Of a stretch of 64,000 nucleotides of DNA, positions 34,727-44,023 are shown piece after piece. Below the pieces are notes generated by a model. That model made no database searches. It had not been told where the DNA came from and worked only from the letters and a program-made list of their open reading frames with translations. Position numbers and translations under genes: made by a program. How positions within the stretch are numbered: the first letter of the stretch is position 1; each line of letters opens with the position of its first letter. Source of the DNA: Rhodobacteraceae bacterium XHP0102 (lineage in GTDB: Bacteria; Pseudomonadota; Alphaproteobacteria; Rhodobacterales; Rhodobacteraceae); contig JAOWLD010000002.1 in assembly GCA_025751475.1 (NCBI GenBank), forward strand, positions 124,001 through 188,000, in the 5' to 3' direction.

Positions 34727-35194
34727 ATGAGCCAAACCTATGAAGACCGCCTTGCGGCGCTTGGCGTGACCTTGCCAGATGCCCCCGCACCAGCCGCCAA
34801 TTATGTGCCCTTCGTGCAATCGGGCAATATGGTCTATGTATCGGGCCAAATCTCGATGAAAGATGGTGCATTGATTACCGGTAAATTGGGCGCGGATCTC
34901 GATGTGGCCGAAGGCGCCGCAGCCGCCAAATGCTGCGCCATTGCGCTATTGGCACAGTTGAAAGCGGCCTGTAATGGGGATTTGCAGCGCCTACGGCGGG
35001 TGGTGAAATTGACAGGGTTTGTAAACTCCACCCCCGATTTCACGGACCAACCCAAAGTGATCAACGGGGCATCTGATTTTCTTGTCGAAGCTTTGGGGGA
35101 TGCGGGTCGCCATGCCCGTTCCGCGGTTTCCGCAGCAGCCCTGCCTTTGGGTGTTGCCGTTGAAATCGAAGCTATTTTTGAAATTTCGGCCTAA
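34727..35194 (+). CDS. RidA family protein
   Basis: This 155-residue member of the RidA/YjgF/Rid7-like group contains YVPFVQSGNMVYVSGQIS, GFVNSTPDFTDQPKVINGASDFL and the C-terminal ARSAVSAAALPLGVAVEIEAI. The conserved Arg of the imine-binding site is R in HARSAV. RidA enzymes hydrolyse reactive enamine/imine intermediates of PLP enzymes. ATG 34727 is preferred; in-frame sequence upstream to 34625 is unlike the family. The gap to mlaA (34512-34726) shows no gene. Confidence 0.9.
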   Translation: MSQTYEDRLAALGVTLPDAPAPAANYVPFVQSGNMVYVSGQISMKDGALITGKLGADLDVAEGAAAAKCCAIALLAQLKAACNGDLQRLRRVVKLTGFVNSTPDFTDQPKVINGASDFLVEALGDAGRHARSAVSAAALPLGVAVEIEAIFEISA

Positions 35195-35280
35195 AGCCAC
35201 CTGCGCTGCGCGGAACAGACTTGACCCGCGCAGCGCCCGCGCCAGTTTGCACACTCTGTCAGCAGGGGCGAAAGCGTGCC

Positions 35281-36468
35281 ATGAACGGCGAAAACCTCAC
35301 CATCGAAACCCATGATCGGATCACCGCAATTGCTGCGGAAGATTGGGATCGGTGTGCTTGCCCAGAAAGCGCCGATGGCACAAGGCCCAATGACCCGTTT
35401 ACCACCTTTCGCTTTTTGGCCGCGTTGGAGGAAAGCGGATCAGTCGGCACAGGGACAGGGTGGCAGCCGCTCTATCTGACAGTGAAATCGGACGGCGATA
35501 TAATCGCCTGCGCGCCCATGTATGCCAAATCGCACAGCCAAGGCGAATATATCTTCGACCATGCCTTTGCCGATGCCTATATGCGGGCAGGTGGACGCTA
35601 TTACCCGAAGCTGCAAATCGCCGTTCCCTTTACCCCCGCCACAGGGCGCAGATTGCTTGTGGCACCTGGAGCCGAAGGCGTGGGTGATCGCGCGCTGATC
35701 ACGGGTGCGCTTTCGGTGATGGAAGATCATCACCTCTCCTCGCTGCACATCACATTTTGCACAGGAGATGAGGTGGCCGCCCATGCCGATGCCACCCTGC
35801 TGCCGCGCAAAACGCAGCAATTTCATTGGCACAATCGGGGCTATCAAAGCTTCGATGATTTCCTTGCCGCGCTCTCCTCGCGCAAGCGTAAGAATATCCG
35901 CAAAGAACGGGCAGAAGCGCAAAATTTCGGTGGCGAGATCGTGCTTTTGACGGGCGAGCAGATTGAACCTCACCATTGGGATGCATTCTGGGAATTTTAC
36001 CAAGACACGGGCGCGCGCAAATGGGGGCAGCCCTATCTGACACGGCGTTTTTTCGATATTGCACAGGAGACAATGCGCCCTGATATGCTTCTGGCCTTCG
36101 CCATGCGTGGTGGACGGCCTATCGCAGGTGCGCTGAATTTCATTGGTCGCGACACCCTGTATGGCCGCTATTGGGGCTGTGTCGAGGATCACCCCTGCCT
36201 GCATTTCGAATTGTGCTACTATCAGGCGATTGACTGGGCCATCGCACATGGCCTGTCACGGGTCGAGGCGGGCGCACAGGGTGGTCACAAACTTGCGCGC
36301 GGCTATCTGCCCGTAGAGACCCATTCACTGCACGCCATGCGCGACCCCAGTTTTTCGCGTGCGGTGGCCGAATACTTGAAGGCGGAAGCCCGTGCCATGG
36401 AGGAGGAAATTGACATCCTCACAAGCTATGGCCCGTTTCGCAAAACAGCCGTGGAGGAACAGGAATGA
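35281..36468 (+). CDS. FemAB/GNAT-like acyltransferase family protein (COG3146 type)
   Basis: This 395-residue protein of the double-GNAT PF04339-like family contains [35 protein letters not shown]-like [34 protein letters not shown] and the C-terminal [21 protein letters not shown]. These blocks are characteristic of the family, whose acceptor substrate is unknown. ATG 35281 is preferred to TTG 35221. It overlaps the downstream dehydratase gene by 4 nt. Confidence 0.87.
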   Translation: MNGENLTIETHDRITAIAAEDWDRCACPESADGTRPNDPFTTFRFLAALEESGSVGTGTGWQPLYLTVKSDGDIIACAPMYAKSHSQGEYIFDHAFADAYMRAGGRYYPKLQIAVPFTPATGRRLLVAPGAEGVGDRALITGALSVMEDHHLSSLHITFCTGDEVAAHADATLLPRKTQQFHWHNRGYQSFDDFLAALSSRKRKNIRKERAEAQNFGGEIVLLTGEQIEPHHWDAFWEFYQDTGARKWGQPYLTRRFFDIAQETMRPDMLLAFAMRGGRPIAGALNFIGRDTLYGRYWGCVEDHPCLHFELCYYQAIDWAIAHGLSRVEAGAQGGHKLARGYLPVETHSLHAMRDPSFSRAVAEYLKAEARAMEEEIDILTSYGPFRKTAVEEQE

Positions 36469-36764
36469 GCGTTGCAAAACTGACCCAAGCCGAGCGTGAC
36501 AGTGACCTAGCCGCCCTTATAGAAAACGGCTGGTCCATTGTGGATAACCGCGATGCAATTGCGAAAACCTTTCAATTTTCCAATTTTATCGCTGCCTTTG
36601 GTTGGATGACCCGCGCTGCGTTACAGGCAGAAAAGATGGATCATCACCCCGAATGGTTCAACGTCTATAACCGCGTGGAGGTTGTGCTTTCGACCCATGA
36701 TGCAGGTGGATTGACGGCATTGGATATCAAGTTGGCCCGCGCAATGGATAGGCTTGCAGGCTGA
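36465..36764 (+). CDS. phhB: 4a-hydroxytetrahydrobiopterin dehydratase (pterin carbinolamine dehydratase)
   Basis: This 99-residue DCoH/PCD enzyme has the signature [38 protein letters not shown] split across residues 36-75, including the catalytic His pair in DHHPEW. It dehydrates the carbinolamine formed by pterin-dependent hydroxylases. No phenylalanine hydroxylase gene is in the window, so the partner is unknown; in many bacteria such proteins serve other pterin chemistry. It is coupled to the preceding gene by ATGA and ends at a shared hairpin. Confidence 0.92.
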   Translation: MSVAKLTQAERDSDLAALIENGWSIVDNRDAIAKTFQFSNFIAAFGWMTRAALQAEKMDHHPEWFNVYNRVEVVLSTHDAGGLTALDIKLARAMDRLAG

Positions 36765-36765
36765 A

Positions 36766-36790
36766 CGCCCCACCCACAGTGGATGGGGCG
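36766..36790. terminator. Shared hairpin between phhB and the peroxiredoxin gene
   Basis: CGCCCCA...TGGGGCG form a 7-bp stem extended by CCAC/GTGG after one mismatch. It lies exactly between two convergent genes. T-runs are weak (CAAATT on one side), so termination efficiency is uncertain. Confidence 0.55.
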
Positions 36791-36798
36791 CAAATTGA

Positions 36799-37287
36799 TC
36801 AGATCGCAGCCAAAAGCGCCTCGCCACCTGAGATTTCGCAGGTGCCTGGGCTTTCTTCGGGATGGAAGGTTTTGACAATACCATCCTCGGCATAAAGCGC
36901 GTAACGCTTGGAGCGCGCCAAAAGGCCAACAGGCTCGGCGGTGAAGTCCATACCAATCGCTTTGGTAAAAGCGCTGCCTGCATCCGAGAGCATGGTCAAC
37001 CCAGCCTCAGTCGCCCCTGTGGCCTCGCCCCATGCTTTCATCACGAAGGGATCATTGACCGAAATGCAGATGATCTCGTCCACGCCTTTCGCCGCGAAAT
37101 CATCCTTGGTGCGGATGAAGCTTGGCACATGGGCTGAATGGCAGGTTGGCGTGAATGCGCCTGGAACGGCGAAAATCACCACTTTGCGCCCTGCCAATTT
37201 CTTGGCCAAAGACACGGTTTCAGGGCCTTCCGCGCCCAATTGGATCAACTGCGCCTCTGGCAGTTTTTCACCGACTGTGATGGACAT
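36799..37287 (-). CDS. Peroxiredoxin (Prx5/AhpE-like, glutaredoxin-type)
   Basis: This 162-residue thiol peroxidase has peroxidatic Cys49 in VPGAFTPTCHSAHVPSF and a second Cys near residue 150 in SPGTCEISGG, the Prx5-type arrangement. Core elements KVVIFAVPG and ICISVNDPFVMKAWGE are conserved. It reduces hydrogen peroxide and organic peroxides in the cytosol, using glutaredoxin or thioredoxin. It has its own short promoter region upstream (37288-37379), divergent from the flavoprotein gene. Confidence 0.94.
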   Translation of the reverse strand: MSITVGEKLPEAQLIQLGAEGPETVSLAKKLAGRKVVIFAVPGAFTPTCHSAHVPSFIRTKDDFAAKGVDEIICISVNDPFVMKAWGEATGATEAGLTMLSDAGSAFTKAIGMDFTAEPVGLLARSKRYALYAEDGIVKTFHPEESPGTCEISGGEALLAAI

Positions 37288-37379
37288 TTTTTAACTTCCC
37301 TCGCTTCTTGCAAATCCTAAGCGCCCATATAGGGTGAAGCCGAAACAACGCCAGACCAAATCTGACGAAGGGCGCGTAA

Positions 37380-38588
37380 ATGGCAGGGATTGCAATCATT
37401 GGGGCGGGGCAAGCAGGGGCGGCGCTGGCCGCGAAACTGCGCAGCGAAGGCTACGAAGGCGAAATTGCGCTCTTTGGCCGTGAGCGCGTGCCACCCTATC
37501 AGCGCCCGCCGTTGTCGAAGGCCTATCTCTTGGGCGAAAGCCCGAAAGAGCGCCTATTTCTTCGTCCGGAAACATTTTACGCGGATCAAAACATCACGCT
37601 GCATCTTGGGCAGACCATCACCGAAATTGATGCCGCAGCACAAAGCATCACCACGGCTGACGGCGCGGTTTTCTTCTATGATCAACTTGCCTTGACCACG
37701 GGCGCAGAACCCCGCCGCCTGAGTGCCGAACAAGGGGGTGGTTTGGGAAATGTCTTGACCATGCGCAGCATGGAAGATGCCGATAGGCTTGCGCCTCTAT
37801 TGGAGGAAGGCAAACGCGCTGTGATTATCGGAGGGGGCTATATCGGGTTAGAGGCCGCCGCCGTCTGCGCCAAGCGCGGGATGCAGGTCACCGTGATCGA
37901 AGCAGCACCACGGATATTAGGCCGCGTGGCTTGCGCGGAAACCGCAGATTATTTCCGCGACTTACATCGTGCCCATGGTGTCACCATACGCGAAGGGGTC
38001 GGGCTTGATCGGCTGACCGGCCTCAATGTGGTGCAGGCGGTGCATCTGACCTCTGGAGAGGTTTTGGACGCCGACTTGGTTCTTGTGGGCATCGGGATCA
38101 TACCCGAAACCCAATTGGCCGAAGCCGCAGGTGTTGCACTGGATCGGGGGATCGCCACGGATGAAATGGGGGCAACCTCGCTGCCCCATATTTGGGCCGC
38201 TGGGGATTGCACAAGCCTGCCCTATCGGGGTGAACGTATCCGCCTTGAATCCGTTCAAAATGCGATTGATCAAGCCGAAGCTGTGGCGCGCAATATGCTC
38301 GGGGCGCAGACACCTTATGTGCCAAAGCCTTGGTTCTGGTCGGATCAATATTACACGAAATTGCAAATCGCGGGGCTGAATACGGGCTACGACCGCGTTG
38401 TCATGCGCGACAATGGCGCGGGCGCGCGCTCGCACTGGTATTATCAAGGCAGAACGCTTTTGGCGGTGGACGCGATGAACGACCCTCGCGCCTATATGGT
38501 CGGCAAGCGCCTGATTGAGGCAGGTATCAGCCCCGATGTAACGGCCATCCAAGACACAACCCGCGATCTCAAATCGCTGTTGCTGTGA
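37380..38588 (+). CDS. FAD-dependent NAD(P)H:ferredoxin oxidoreductase-type flavoprotein
   Basis: This 402-residue two-dinucleotide-fold enzyme has an FAD motif GIAIIGAGQAGAALAAKLR at the N-terminus. PYQRPPLSKAYLLGE is typical of rubredoxin/putidaredoxin reductases. The NAD motif AVIIGGGYIGLEAAAVCAKRG is near residue 143, and IWAAGDCTSLPYRG and WFWSDQYYTKLQIAG follow. It would pass electrons from NADH to a small iron-sulfur protein. No ferredoxin or P450 gene is adjacent, so the partner is unknown. It overlaps rsmD by 1 nt. Confidence 0.88.
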   Translation: MAGIAIIGAGQAGAALAAKLRSEGYEGEIALFGRERVPPYQRPPLSKAYLLGESPKERLFLRPETFYADQNITLHLGQTITEIDAAAQSITTADGAVFFYDQLALTTGAEPRRLSAEQGGGLGNVLTMRSMEDADRLAPLLEEGKRAVIIGGGYIGLEAAAVCAKRGMQVTVIEAAPRILGRVACAETADYFRDLHRAHGVTIREGVGLDRLTGLNVVQAVHLTSGEVLDADLVLVGIGIIPETQLAEAAGVALDRGIATDEMGATSLPHIWAAGDCTSLPYRGERIRLESVQNAIDQAEAVARNMLGAQTPYVPKPWFWSDQYYTKLQIAGLNTGYDRVVMRDNGAGARSHWYYQGRTLLAVDAMNDPRAYMVGKRLIEAGISPDVTAIQDTTRDLKSLLL

Positions 38589-39148
38589 TGCGGATTATCG
38601 GCGGGACATTGCGCGGCAAGAAATTGGCCGAGCTTGGCGCGGATGATCTGGCCGCACATTTGCGTCCAACCTCTGACCGCGTCCGCGAAAGCCTGTTCAA
38701 CCTGTTGATCAATGGGGTGCGTGGCAATCTGGTGTCCGAGGCCCGCGTGCTTGATCTGTTTGCGGGGACGGGCGCCTTAGGGTTGGAGGCGCTGAGCCGA
38801 GGCGCGGCCTATGTGCAATTCGTAGAAAACGGGGCGAAATCAAACGCCATTCTGCGCGAGAATGTCACCGCCTGCCGCGCCGAAGCGAACACCCGCCTTC
38901 ACCGAATGGATGCGCTGAAACTTGGGCGCGCGACATTGCCACCCTCGACCCTTATTTTCCTTGATCCGCCTTATGGAAAATCCATGGGCGAAGCAGCCCT
39001 TGCCGCGGCCCTGTCTGGCGGTTGGATCGCGCCCGAGGCCATCGTGGTATGGGAAGAAAGCGCTCCCCCTGTTTTGCCACCAGAATTCACCCTTCTGGAT
39101 CAGCGCAGCTATGGCGGCACGCTGATCACACTTGCCCAGAAAGTTTGA
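38588..39148 (+). CDS. rsmD: 16S rRNA (guanine966-N2)-methyltransferase
   Basis: This 186-residue RsmD-family enzyme starts MRIIGGTLRGKKL, then RPTSDRVRESLFNLL. The SAM-binding VLDLFAGTGALGLEALSRGA is near residue 55, and the catalytic DPPYGKS is near 120. It methylates G966 of 16S rRNA during 30S assembly. ATG 38588 shares its A with the TGA of the preceding gene, which indicates coupling. A HAD phosphatase gene follows after 3 nt. Confidence 0.94.
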   Translation: MRIIGGTLRGKKLAELGADDLAAHLRPTSDRVRESLFNLLINGVRGNLVSEARVLDLFAGTGALGLEALSRGAAYVQFVENGAKSNAILRENVTACRAEANTRLHRMDALKLGRATLPPSTLIFLDPPYGKSMGEAALAAALSGGWIAPEAIVVWEESAPPVLPPEFTLLDQRSYGGTLITLAQKV

Positions 39149-39151
39149 CCT

Positions 39152-39811
39152 ATGCCCCTGTCCGCCGCCCCTTCCCTTGTGATTTTCGACTGCGATGGCG
39201 TCTTGGTGGACAGCGAGCCAATCACGAACCAAATCTTGGTCGACAATCTCGCAAACCACGGGTTGAAGGTGTCACTTGCCGATTGCATGACCCTTTTTGT
39301 CGGTGGCACGATGCGGGGGGTCGAGACCCGCGCCCGCGAGATGGGGGCCGATTTGCCCAGAGATTGGATTGATGAGATTTACGGCCAAATTTACGCGCGC
39401 CTGCGCCAAGGCCTGCCGCCTGTTCGCGGGATCGAGGCGGTGCTGGATCGGCTAGAGGCGGCAGACATCCCCTATTGCGTGGCCTCAAATGGCAGCGAGG
39501 AAAAGATGGAGATCACCTTGGGCGCAACAGGGCTTGCGTACCGCTTTGAGGGCAATCGCTTTTCGGCACATACGCTGGGCGTGGCCAAACCTGACCCGCG
39601 CTTGTTTTTAATCGCGGCCGAGAAAATGGGCCATGATCCCGACCGCGCCGTGGTTATTGAAGACAGCCCAACTGGAGCGAAGGCGGCGGCACGCGCCAAT
39701 ATCCCCTGTTTTGGCTATGCAGAACATGATGACGGCGCGCGGCTTGCTGCGGAAGGGGCCTATGTGTTCCACGATATGGCGGATTTGCCTGCGCTTTTGC
39801 GCCTGTCATAA
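39152..39811 (+). CDS. HAD-superfamily phosphatase (subfamily IA)
   Basis: This 219-residue hydrolase has HAD motif I VIFDCDGVLVDSEP, motif II VASNGSEEKM, the Lys of motif III in GVAKPDPRLF, and motif IV VIEDSPTGAKAA. It resembles phosphoglycolate/beta-phosphoglucomutase-like phosphatases (YieH/GS1 group). The small helical cap is present (residues about 20-85). The substrate cannot be named from sequence. It is closely packed after rsmD. Confidence 0.9.
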   Translation: MPLSAAPSLVIFDCDGVLVDSEPITNQILVDNLANHGLKVSLADCMTLFVGGTMRGVETRAREMGADLPRDWIDEIYGQIYARLRQGLPPVRGIEAVLDRLEAADIPYCVASNGSEEKMEITLGATGLAYRFEGNRFSAHTLGVAKPDPRLFLIAAEKMGHDPDRAVVIEDSPTGAKAAARANIPCFGYAEHDDGARLAAEGAYVFHDMADLPALLRLS

Positions 39812-39871
39812 TCTTGTGCCTTTGGCCCCGATATGGGACAGAAGGGTCAAAGCATCAAAAAACAATCAGGC

Positions 39872-41914
39872 ATGAGCAGCGCAGAGGCCCTTTTATCCCG
39901 TGTTTTCGGCTTCCAGAGTTTCCGCCCCGGACAGGCGGAGATCGTGGAGGCCGTGGCCAGAGGGGAAAATGTATTGGCCATCATGCCAACAGGTGGTGGC
40001 AAATCCCTGTGTTTTCAGCTTCCCGCCTTGATGCGCGAGGGCGTCACTGTGGTCATCTCGCCCCTCATCGCGCTGATGCGCGACCAAGTGCGGGGCTTGC
40101 GCGAGGCAGGGATAAACGCAGGCGCGCTCACCTCAGGCAATACGGCGGAAGAAACCGATGCAGTCTGGGACAGTCTGTCCAAAGGTGAATTGAAACTTCT
40201 CTACATTGCGCCCGAACGCTTGGCCTCGGGCGGGATGGAGCGGGTTCTGGCAAAATCCAACGTCAGTCTGATTGCTGTGGACGAGGCCCATTGTGTCAGC
40301 CAATGGGGCCATGACTTTCGGCCTGATTATCTGAAAATCGGCGCGCTCAGGCGCAGTCTGGATGTGCCACTTGCGGCCTTTACCGCGACAGCAGATGCCG
40401 AGACCCGCGCCGAGATTGTGACGCGGCTTTTCGATGATCGCCCACCGCAAACCTTTCTGCGTGGCTTTGACAGGCCGAATTTGAGCCTTGCCTTCGAGGT
40501 TAAAAACCAACCGCGTCAGCAAATCCTATCTTTTGCAACCGCGCGCGCAGGACAGTCGGGCATCGTCTATTGCGGCACGCGGGCAAAGACCGAGACCTTG
40601 GCGCAAGCGATGCGCGAGGCAGGGCACAATGCCTGCTTTTATCATGGCGGGATGGAGGCCGAGGATCGGCGCATCGTTGAAAGCCGCTTTGCCAATGAGG
40701 ATGGCTTGGTCGTGGTTGCCACCATCGCCTTTGGGATGGGGGTGGATAAACCTGATATTCGTTGGGTGGCCCATGCCGATCTGCCCAAATCCATCGAAGG
40801 CTATTACCAAGAAATCGGACGGGCGGGTCGCGATGGTGCACCTGCGGATACGTTGACGCTTTATGGGCCGGAAGATATCCGATTTCGCCGCACGCAAATT
40901 GACGAGGGGCTTGCGCCCCCTGATCGCAAAGCGGCGGATCACGCGCGTCTCAATGCGCTTTTGGGTTTGGCCGAGGCGATTTCTTGCCGCAGGCAGGTGT
41001 TGCTGCGCTATTTTGGCGAGGACAGCGCACCGTGTCAGAATTGCGACCTGTGCCAAACCCCACCTGAGCTGTTCGAAGCGGGCGAGGCCGTTCAAAAGGC
41101 ACTATCGGCAATTTTGCGCACGGGTGAAAGTTTCGGCGTTGGCCATCTGACAGATATTCTGGTGGGCAATCCCACCGATAAAGTGCGCGAGCGCGGCCAT
41201 GACTGCTTGCCCACATTTGGCGTGGGCCGCGAATTTGATACGCGCGGATGGTCTGCTGTGTTTCGACAAATGATGGGTCACGATCTGGTGCGTCCTGATC
41301 CGACACGGATGGGGGCCTTGCGCATGACCGAGGCCGCGCGCCCCATCTTGCGGGGCGAGCAGGGCATTACATTGCGCCGCGATACGTTGAAGAAAACAAC
41401 CCGCCAACCGCAGATCAAAACGCTTGTTTCCGAGGATGACGCGCCGCTTTTATCGGCGCTCAAGGCCAAACGCCGTGCTTTGGCCGAGGCAGGCGGCGTG
41501 CCGCCCTATGTCATTTTCACTGACAAAACCCTGATTGAGATGGCCCAGGCACGACCCCAAAATCTCGATGCCATGGCGCGGATATCGGGCGTGGGCGCGG
41601 TGAAGCTTGAGCGCTATGGCACGGATTTTCTGACCATCATCACGGGCGAGAACAGCGCCAAGCTCCATCCTGCACGGCGAAAATTGGCGGGGCAGGCGGG
41701 CGGCTCGATCTATGATCAGCTTTTTGCGGTGCAATCCGCCCTGCAATATGGGGTGGATCAAACCGAGAAACCCCTCAGCTGCACAGCTTCGCAAATCGCG
41801 AAAATTGCACAGATGCGCCCTCGCGACCCCCAAGCACTGTCCCGAATTTTGGATGAAAAACGAATGGCGCGCTTTGGCGATGCTTTCCTCGAAATTCTGC
41901 GCACGGGTGGATAA
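39872..41914 (+). CDS. recQ: ATP-dependent DNA helicase RecQ
   Basis: This about 680-residue RecQ begins with LLSRVFGFQSFRPGQAEIVEA, where the Gln of motif 0 lies. Walker A PTGGGKSLCFQLPAL, DEAH in VDEAHCVSQWGHDFR and YYQEIGRAGRDG follow. The RQC zinc site (CRRQVLLRYFGE then CQNCDLC) and winged helix come next. The C-terminal HRDC domain is around residues 520-600, with Ala-rich segments beyond. It resolves recombination and stalled-fork structures. ATG 39872 fits family starts; ATG 39833 is the alternative, and neither has a good ribosome site. Confidence 0.93.
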   Translation: MSSAEALLSRVFGFQSFRPGQAEIVEAVARGENVLAIMPTGGGKSLCFQLPALMREGVTVVISPLIALMRDQVRGLREAGINAGALTSGNTAEETDAVWDSLSKGELKLLYIAPERLASGGMERVLAKSNVSLIAVDEAHCVSQWGHDFRPDYLKIGALRRSLDVPLAAFTATADAETRAEIVTRLFDDRPPQTFLRGFDRPNLSLAFEVKNQPRQQILSFATARAGQSGIVYCGTRAKTETLAQAMREAGHNACFYHGGMEAEDRRIVESRFANEDGLVVVATIAFGMGVDKPDIRWVAHADLPKSIEGYYQEIGRAGRDGAPADTLTLYGPEDIRFRRTQIDEGLAPPDRKAADHARLNALLGLAEAISCRRQVLLRYFGEDSAPCQNCDLCQTPPELFEAGEAVQKALSAILRTGESFGVGHLTDILVGNPTDKVRERGHDCLPTFGVGREFDTRGWSAVFRQMMGHDLVRPDPTRMGALRMTEAARPILRGEQGITLRRDTLKKTTRQPQIKTLVSEDDAPLLSALKAKRRALAEAGGVPPYVIFTDKTLIEMAQARPQNLDAMARISGVGAVKLERYGTDFLTIITGENSAKLHPARRKLAGQAGGSIYDQLFAVQSALQYGVDQTEKPLSCTASQIAKIAQMRPRDPQALSRILDEKRMARFGDAFLEILRTGG

Positions 41915-41966
41915 CCCGCGCTTTTCATCCTAAGTAAGACCAAGACGTGATTTAAGGAGAGCCGAT

Positions 41967-42740
41967 ATGCTTGTCGTCATTTCCCCTGCAAAGCGCCTTG
42001 ATTGGGCGGCACAAAATGCGGACACAACAACGCCAGCATTTCAAACCCGCGCAAGCGAATTGGCGGCTGAGGCCAAGAAACTGCAACCCGCTGATCTGAA
42101 AAAACTGATGTCGATCTCTGACGATCTGGCAAAGCTCAACCATGAGCGCTTCCAGAATTTTGAAACAGAAACCGATCTACGCCCTGCGGTTTACGCCTTT
42201 GCGGGCGATACCTATACAGGGCTTGAAGCGCAAAGCCTGTCTGAGGATGGCCTGCGCTATGCCCAAGATCACCTGCGAATTCTATCAGGGCTTTATGGCA
42301 TATTGCGCCCACTTGATGCGATTGCGCCCTATCGCCTTGAGATGGGCAGCCGCATGAAGAACGCCAAAGGTGCTAACCTTTATGCCTATTGGGGCGATGC
42401 GCTCGCCCAAGCCTTGAACGAACAGGCCCAAACCACTGGCAGCACATATTTGGTCAATTGCGCTTCGGTCGAATATTTCGGGGCGGTCGATGAACGCAGC
42501 CTCGACCTGAAGGTCATCACCCCCGTTTTCATGGAAGACAAACCCACGGGGCCAAAGATTGTCAGCTTCTTTGCCAAAAAAGCACGCGGCGCAATGGCGC
42601 GGTTTATCGTTGAAAACCGCATCACCGACCCTGAGGGCCTAAAGGATTTTGATCTCGGCGGCTATAGATACGCACCAGACCTCAGCACAGCCGAAAAGCC
42701 AACATTCCTGCGGGATGAGGCCGCGGCAAAAGCCGCTTAA
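41967..42740 (+). CDS. yaaA: Peroxide stress protein YaaA (DUF328)
   Basis: This 257-residue YaaA protein starts LVVISPAKRLDW, then LSEDGLRYAQDHLRILSGLYGILRPLDAI, which includes the family Pro-Leu-Asp motif. KIVSFFAKKARGAMARFIVENRI lies near the C-terminus. YaaA lowers intracellular iron damage during peroxide stress in E. coli and binds DNA in some studies. AAGGAG lies 8 nt upstream. The stop overlaps that of the convergent DUF1244 gene by 4 nt. Confidence 0.94.
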   Translation: MLVVISPAKRLDWAAQNADTTTPAFQTRASELAAEAKKLQPADLKKLMSISDDLAKLNHERFQNFETETDLRPAVYAFAGDTYTGLEAQSLSEDGLRYAQDHLRILSGLYGILRPLDAIAPYRLEMGSRMKNAKGANLYAYWGDALAQALNEQAQTTGSTYLVNCASVEYFGAVDERSLDLKVITPVFMEDKPTGPKIVSFFAKKARGAMARFIVENRITDPEGLKDFDLGGYRYAPDLSTAEKPTFLRDEAAAKAA

Positions 42741-43033
42741 TCCGCGGGTTTGTTCTGCTCAAAATCGGCAAGCTGCGTGGCATTGGCCTCGGCTTGGTAT
42801 TTCTCTTTCCACGCCGCATAGGGCATACCGTAAACAACCTCCCGCGCGGCCTCTTTGTCCATGGCCAGACCCATGGATTGTGCCGCCTCTTGATACCAGC
42901 GCGACAGGCAATTGCGGCAGAATCCCGTCAGGTTCATCATGTCGATATTCTGCACATCTTTGCGGCTGTCGAGATGCTGCAACAGGCGGCGAAACGCAGC
43001 GGCCTCCAATTCAAGGCGGGTTTGTTGATCCAT
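42737..43033 (-). CDS. DUF1244 family protein
   Basis: This 98-residue protein contains AAAFRRLLQHLDSRKDVQNIDMMNLTGFCRNCLSRW in pieces typical of DUF1244, including the CRNC pair, followed by YGMPYAAWKEKYQAEA. ATG 43033 has GAGAGG 6-7 nt upstream. Members are small alpha-helical proteins of unknown function found across proteobacteria. It probably forms a short transcription unit with the upstream amidohydrolase gene 23 nt away. Confidence 0.9.
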   Translation of the reverse strand: MDQQTRLELEAAAFRRLLQHLDSRKDVQNIDMMNLTGFCRNCLSRWYQEAAQSMGLAMDKEAAREVVYGMPYAAWKEKYQAEANATQLADFEQNKPAD

Positions 43034-43056
43034 TCTGACCTCTCTTTCCACTCGGA

Positions 43057-43827
43057 TTAAACTTGGGCATCCCGTAGGGCCTGGTCAAGGATTGGCGCAA
43101 GTCGCACGGCCCATGCCTTTTGATCTTCGGGACGTTCAATCAGGTCATTGCGCAATTCAATCAAGACATGAGGCCGTCCTGATTGCAGAGCGTGGCGATC
43201 CATCGCGTCCCCGCCTAAAGCGCCCGAATAGGGCTGGTTGTCACCAACACAAAGATCATCCTCCGCACGCAACAAATCAAGCAGCGGCGCGGCAAGACGG
43301 GTGTCATGGGCATAAAGCACCCCGACCTGCCACGGTCGCAAAGCACGGCCTCGAAATTGTGGGGTAAAGGAATGCACCGCCAACAGCACAGGGTTCTGAC
43401 GCGCGGCAATCACACGTGCCAAAGCCGCATGATAGGGGCGGTGGAACTTGGCCAAGCGCCGCTCAATTTCGGCCTCGTCCACTTGGCGGTTGGTCGGAAT
43501 GATCGTGCCATCATATAGCTTCATGACCAAAGTTGGGTCATCCTCGCCGCGGTTGGGATCAATCACCAATCTCGAAAATCGGGCGGCCACAACGGGCGCG
43601 TCCATGATCTCACCCAAATGTTGGGCAACACCAAGCGCACCAACATCGTAGGCGATATGGCGCGCCATATCGGCAGGCGCAATCTGCAAATCCCCGCCAT
43701 TAACACAGGGCGGCACGGCATTGGCAGCGTGATCCACCGAAATCACCCAACGTCCAGACCGCGCAGCCCCGTCTATCGTGACAGGACTAAATTCGGGGTC
43801 AGACCTTTGTGGATTGGCTTTGCTCAT
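43057..43827 (-). CDS. N-formylglutamate amidohydrolase family protein
   Basis: This 256-residue member of the FGase family (HutG/PF05013) has VISVDHAANAVPPC with the metal-binding His, DVGALGVAQHLGE, SRLVIDPNRGEDDPT, LAVHSFTP and the late HVLIELRNDLI. It hydrolyses N-formyl-L-glutamate or a related N-acyl amino acid. No other hut genes are adjacent, so a role in histidine breakdown is not supported by context. ATG 43827 is chosen. Confidence 0.9.
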   Translation of the reverse strand: MSKANPQRSDPEFSPVTIDGAARSGRWVISVDHAANAVPPCVNGGDLQIAPADMARHIAYDVGALGVAQHLGEIMDAPVVAARFSRLVIDPNRGEDDPTLVMKLYDGTIIPTNRQVDEAEIERRLAKFHRPYHAALARVIAARQNPVLLAVHSFTPQFRGRALRPWQVGVLYAHDTRLAAPLLDLLRAEDDLCVGDNQPYSGALGGDAMDRHALQSGRPHVLIELRNDLIERPEDQKAWAVRLAPILDQALRDAQV

Positions 43828-44023
43828 CGTCACGCAATGCTCACACTTGTTTGTCAGATTGGGGTTGCATATCAATCGAAGCGAGAAAGGGCTAGGTCAT
43901 CAATACGCGTTGAAGATAGATTGCTCTTACACAGTCTTCATCTATAAGACACAAAATATGTGAGCGCTAACATTTGTGCGACAGGCAAACCAGACCACGA
44001 CAGCGGCCAGAGGGGAAGATCGG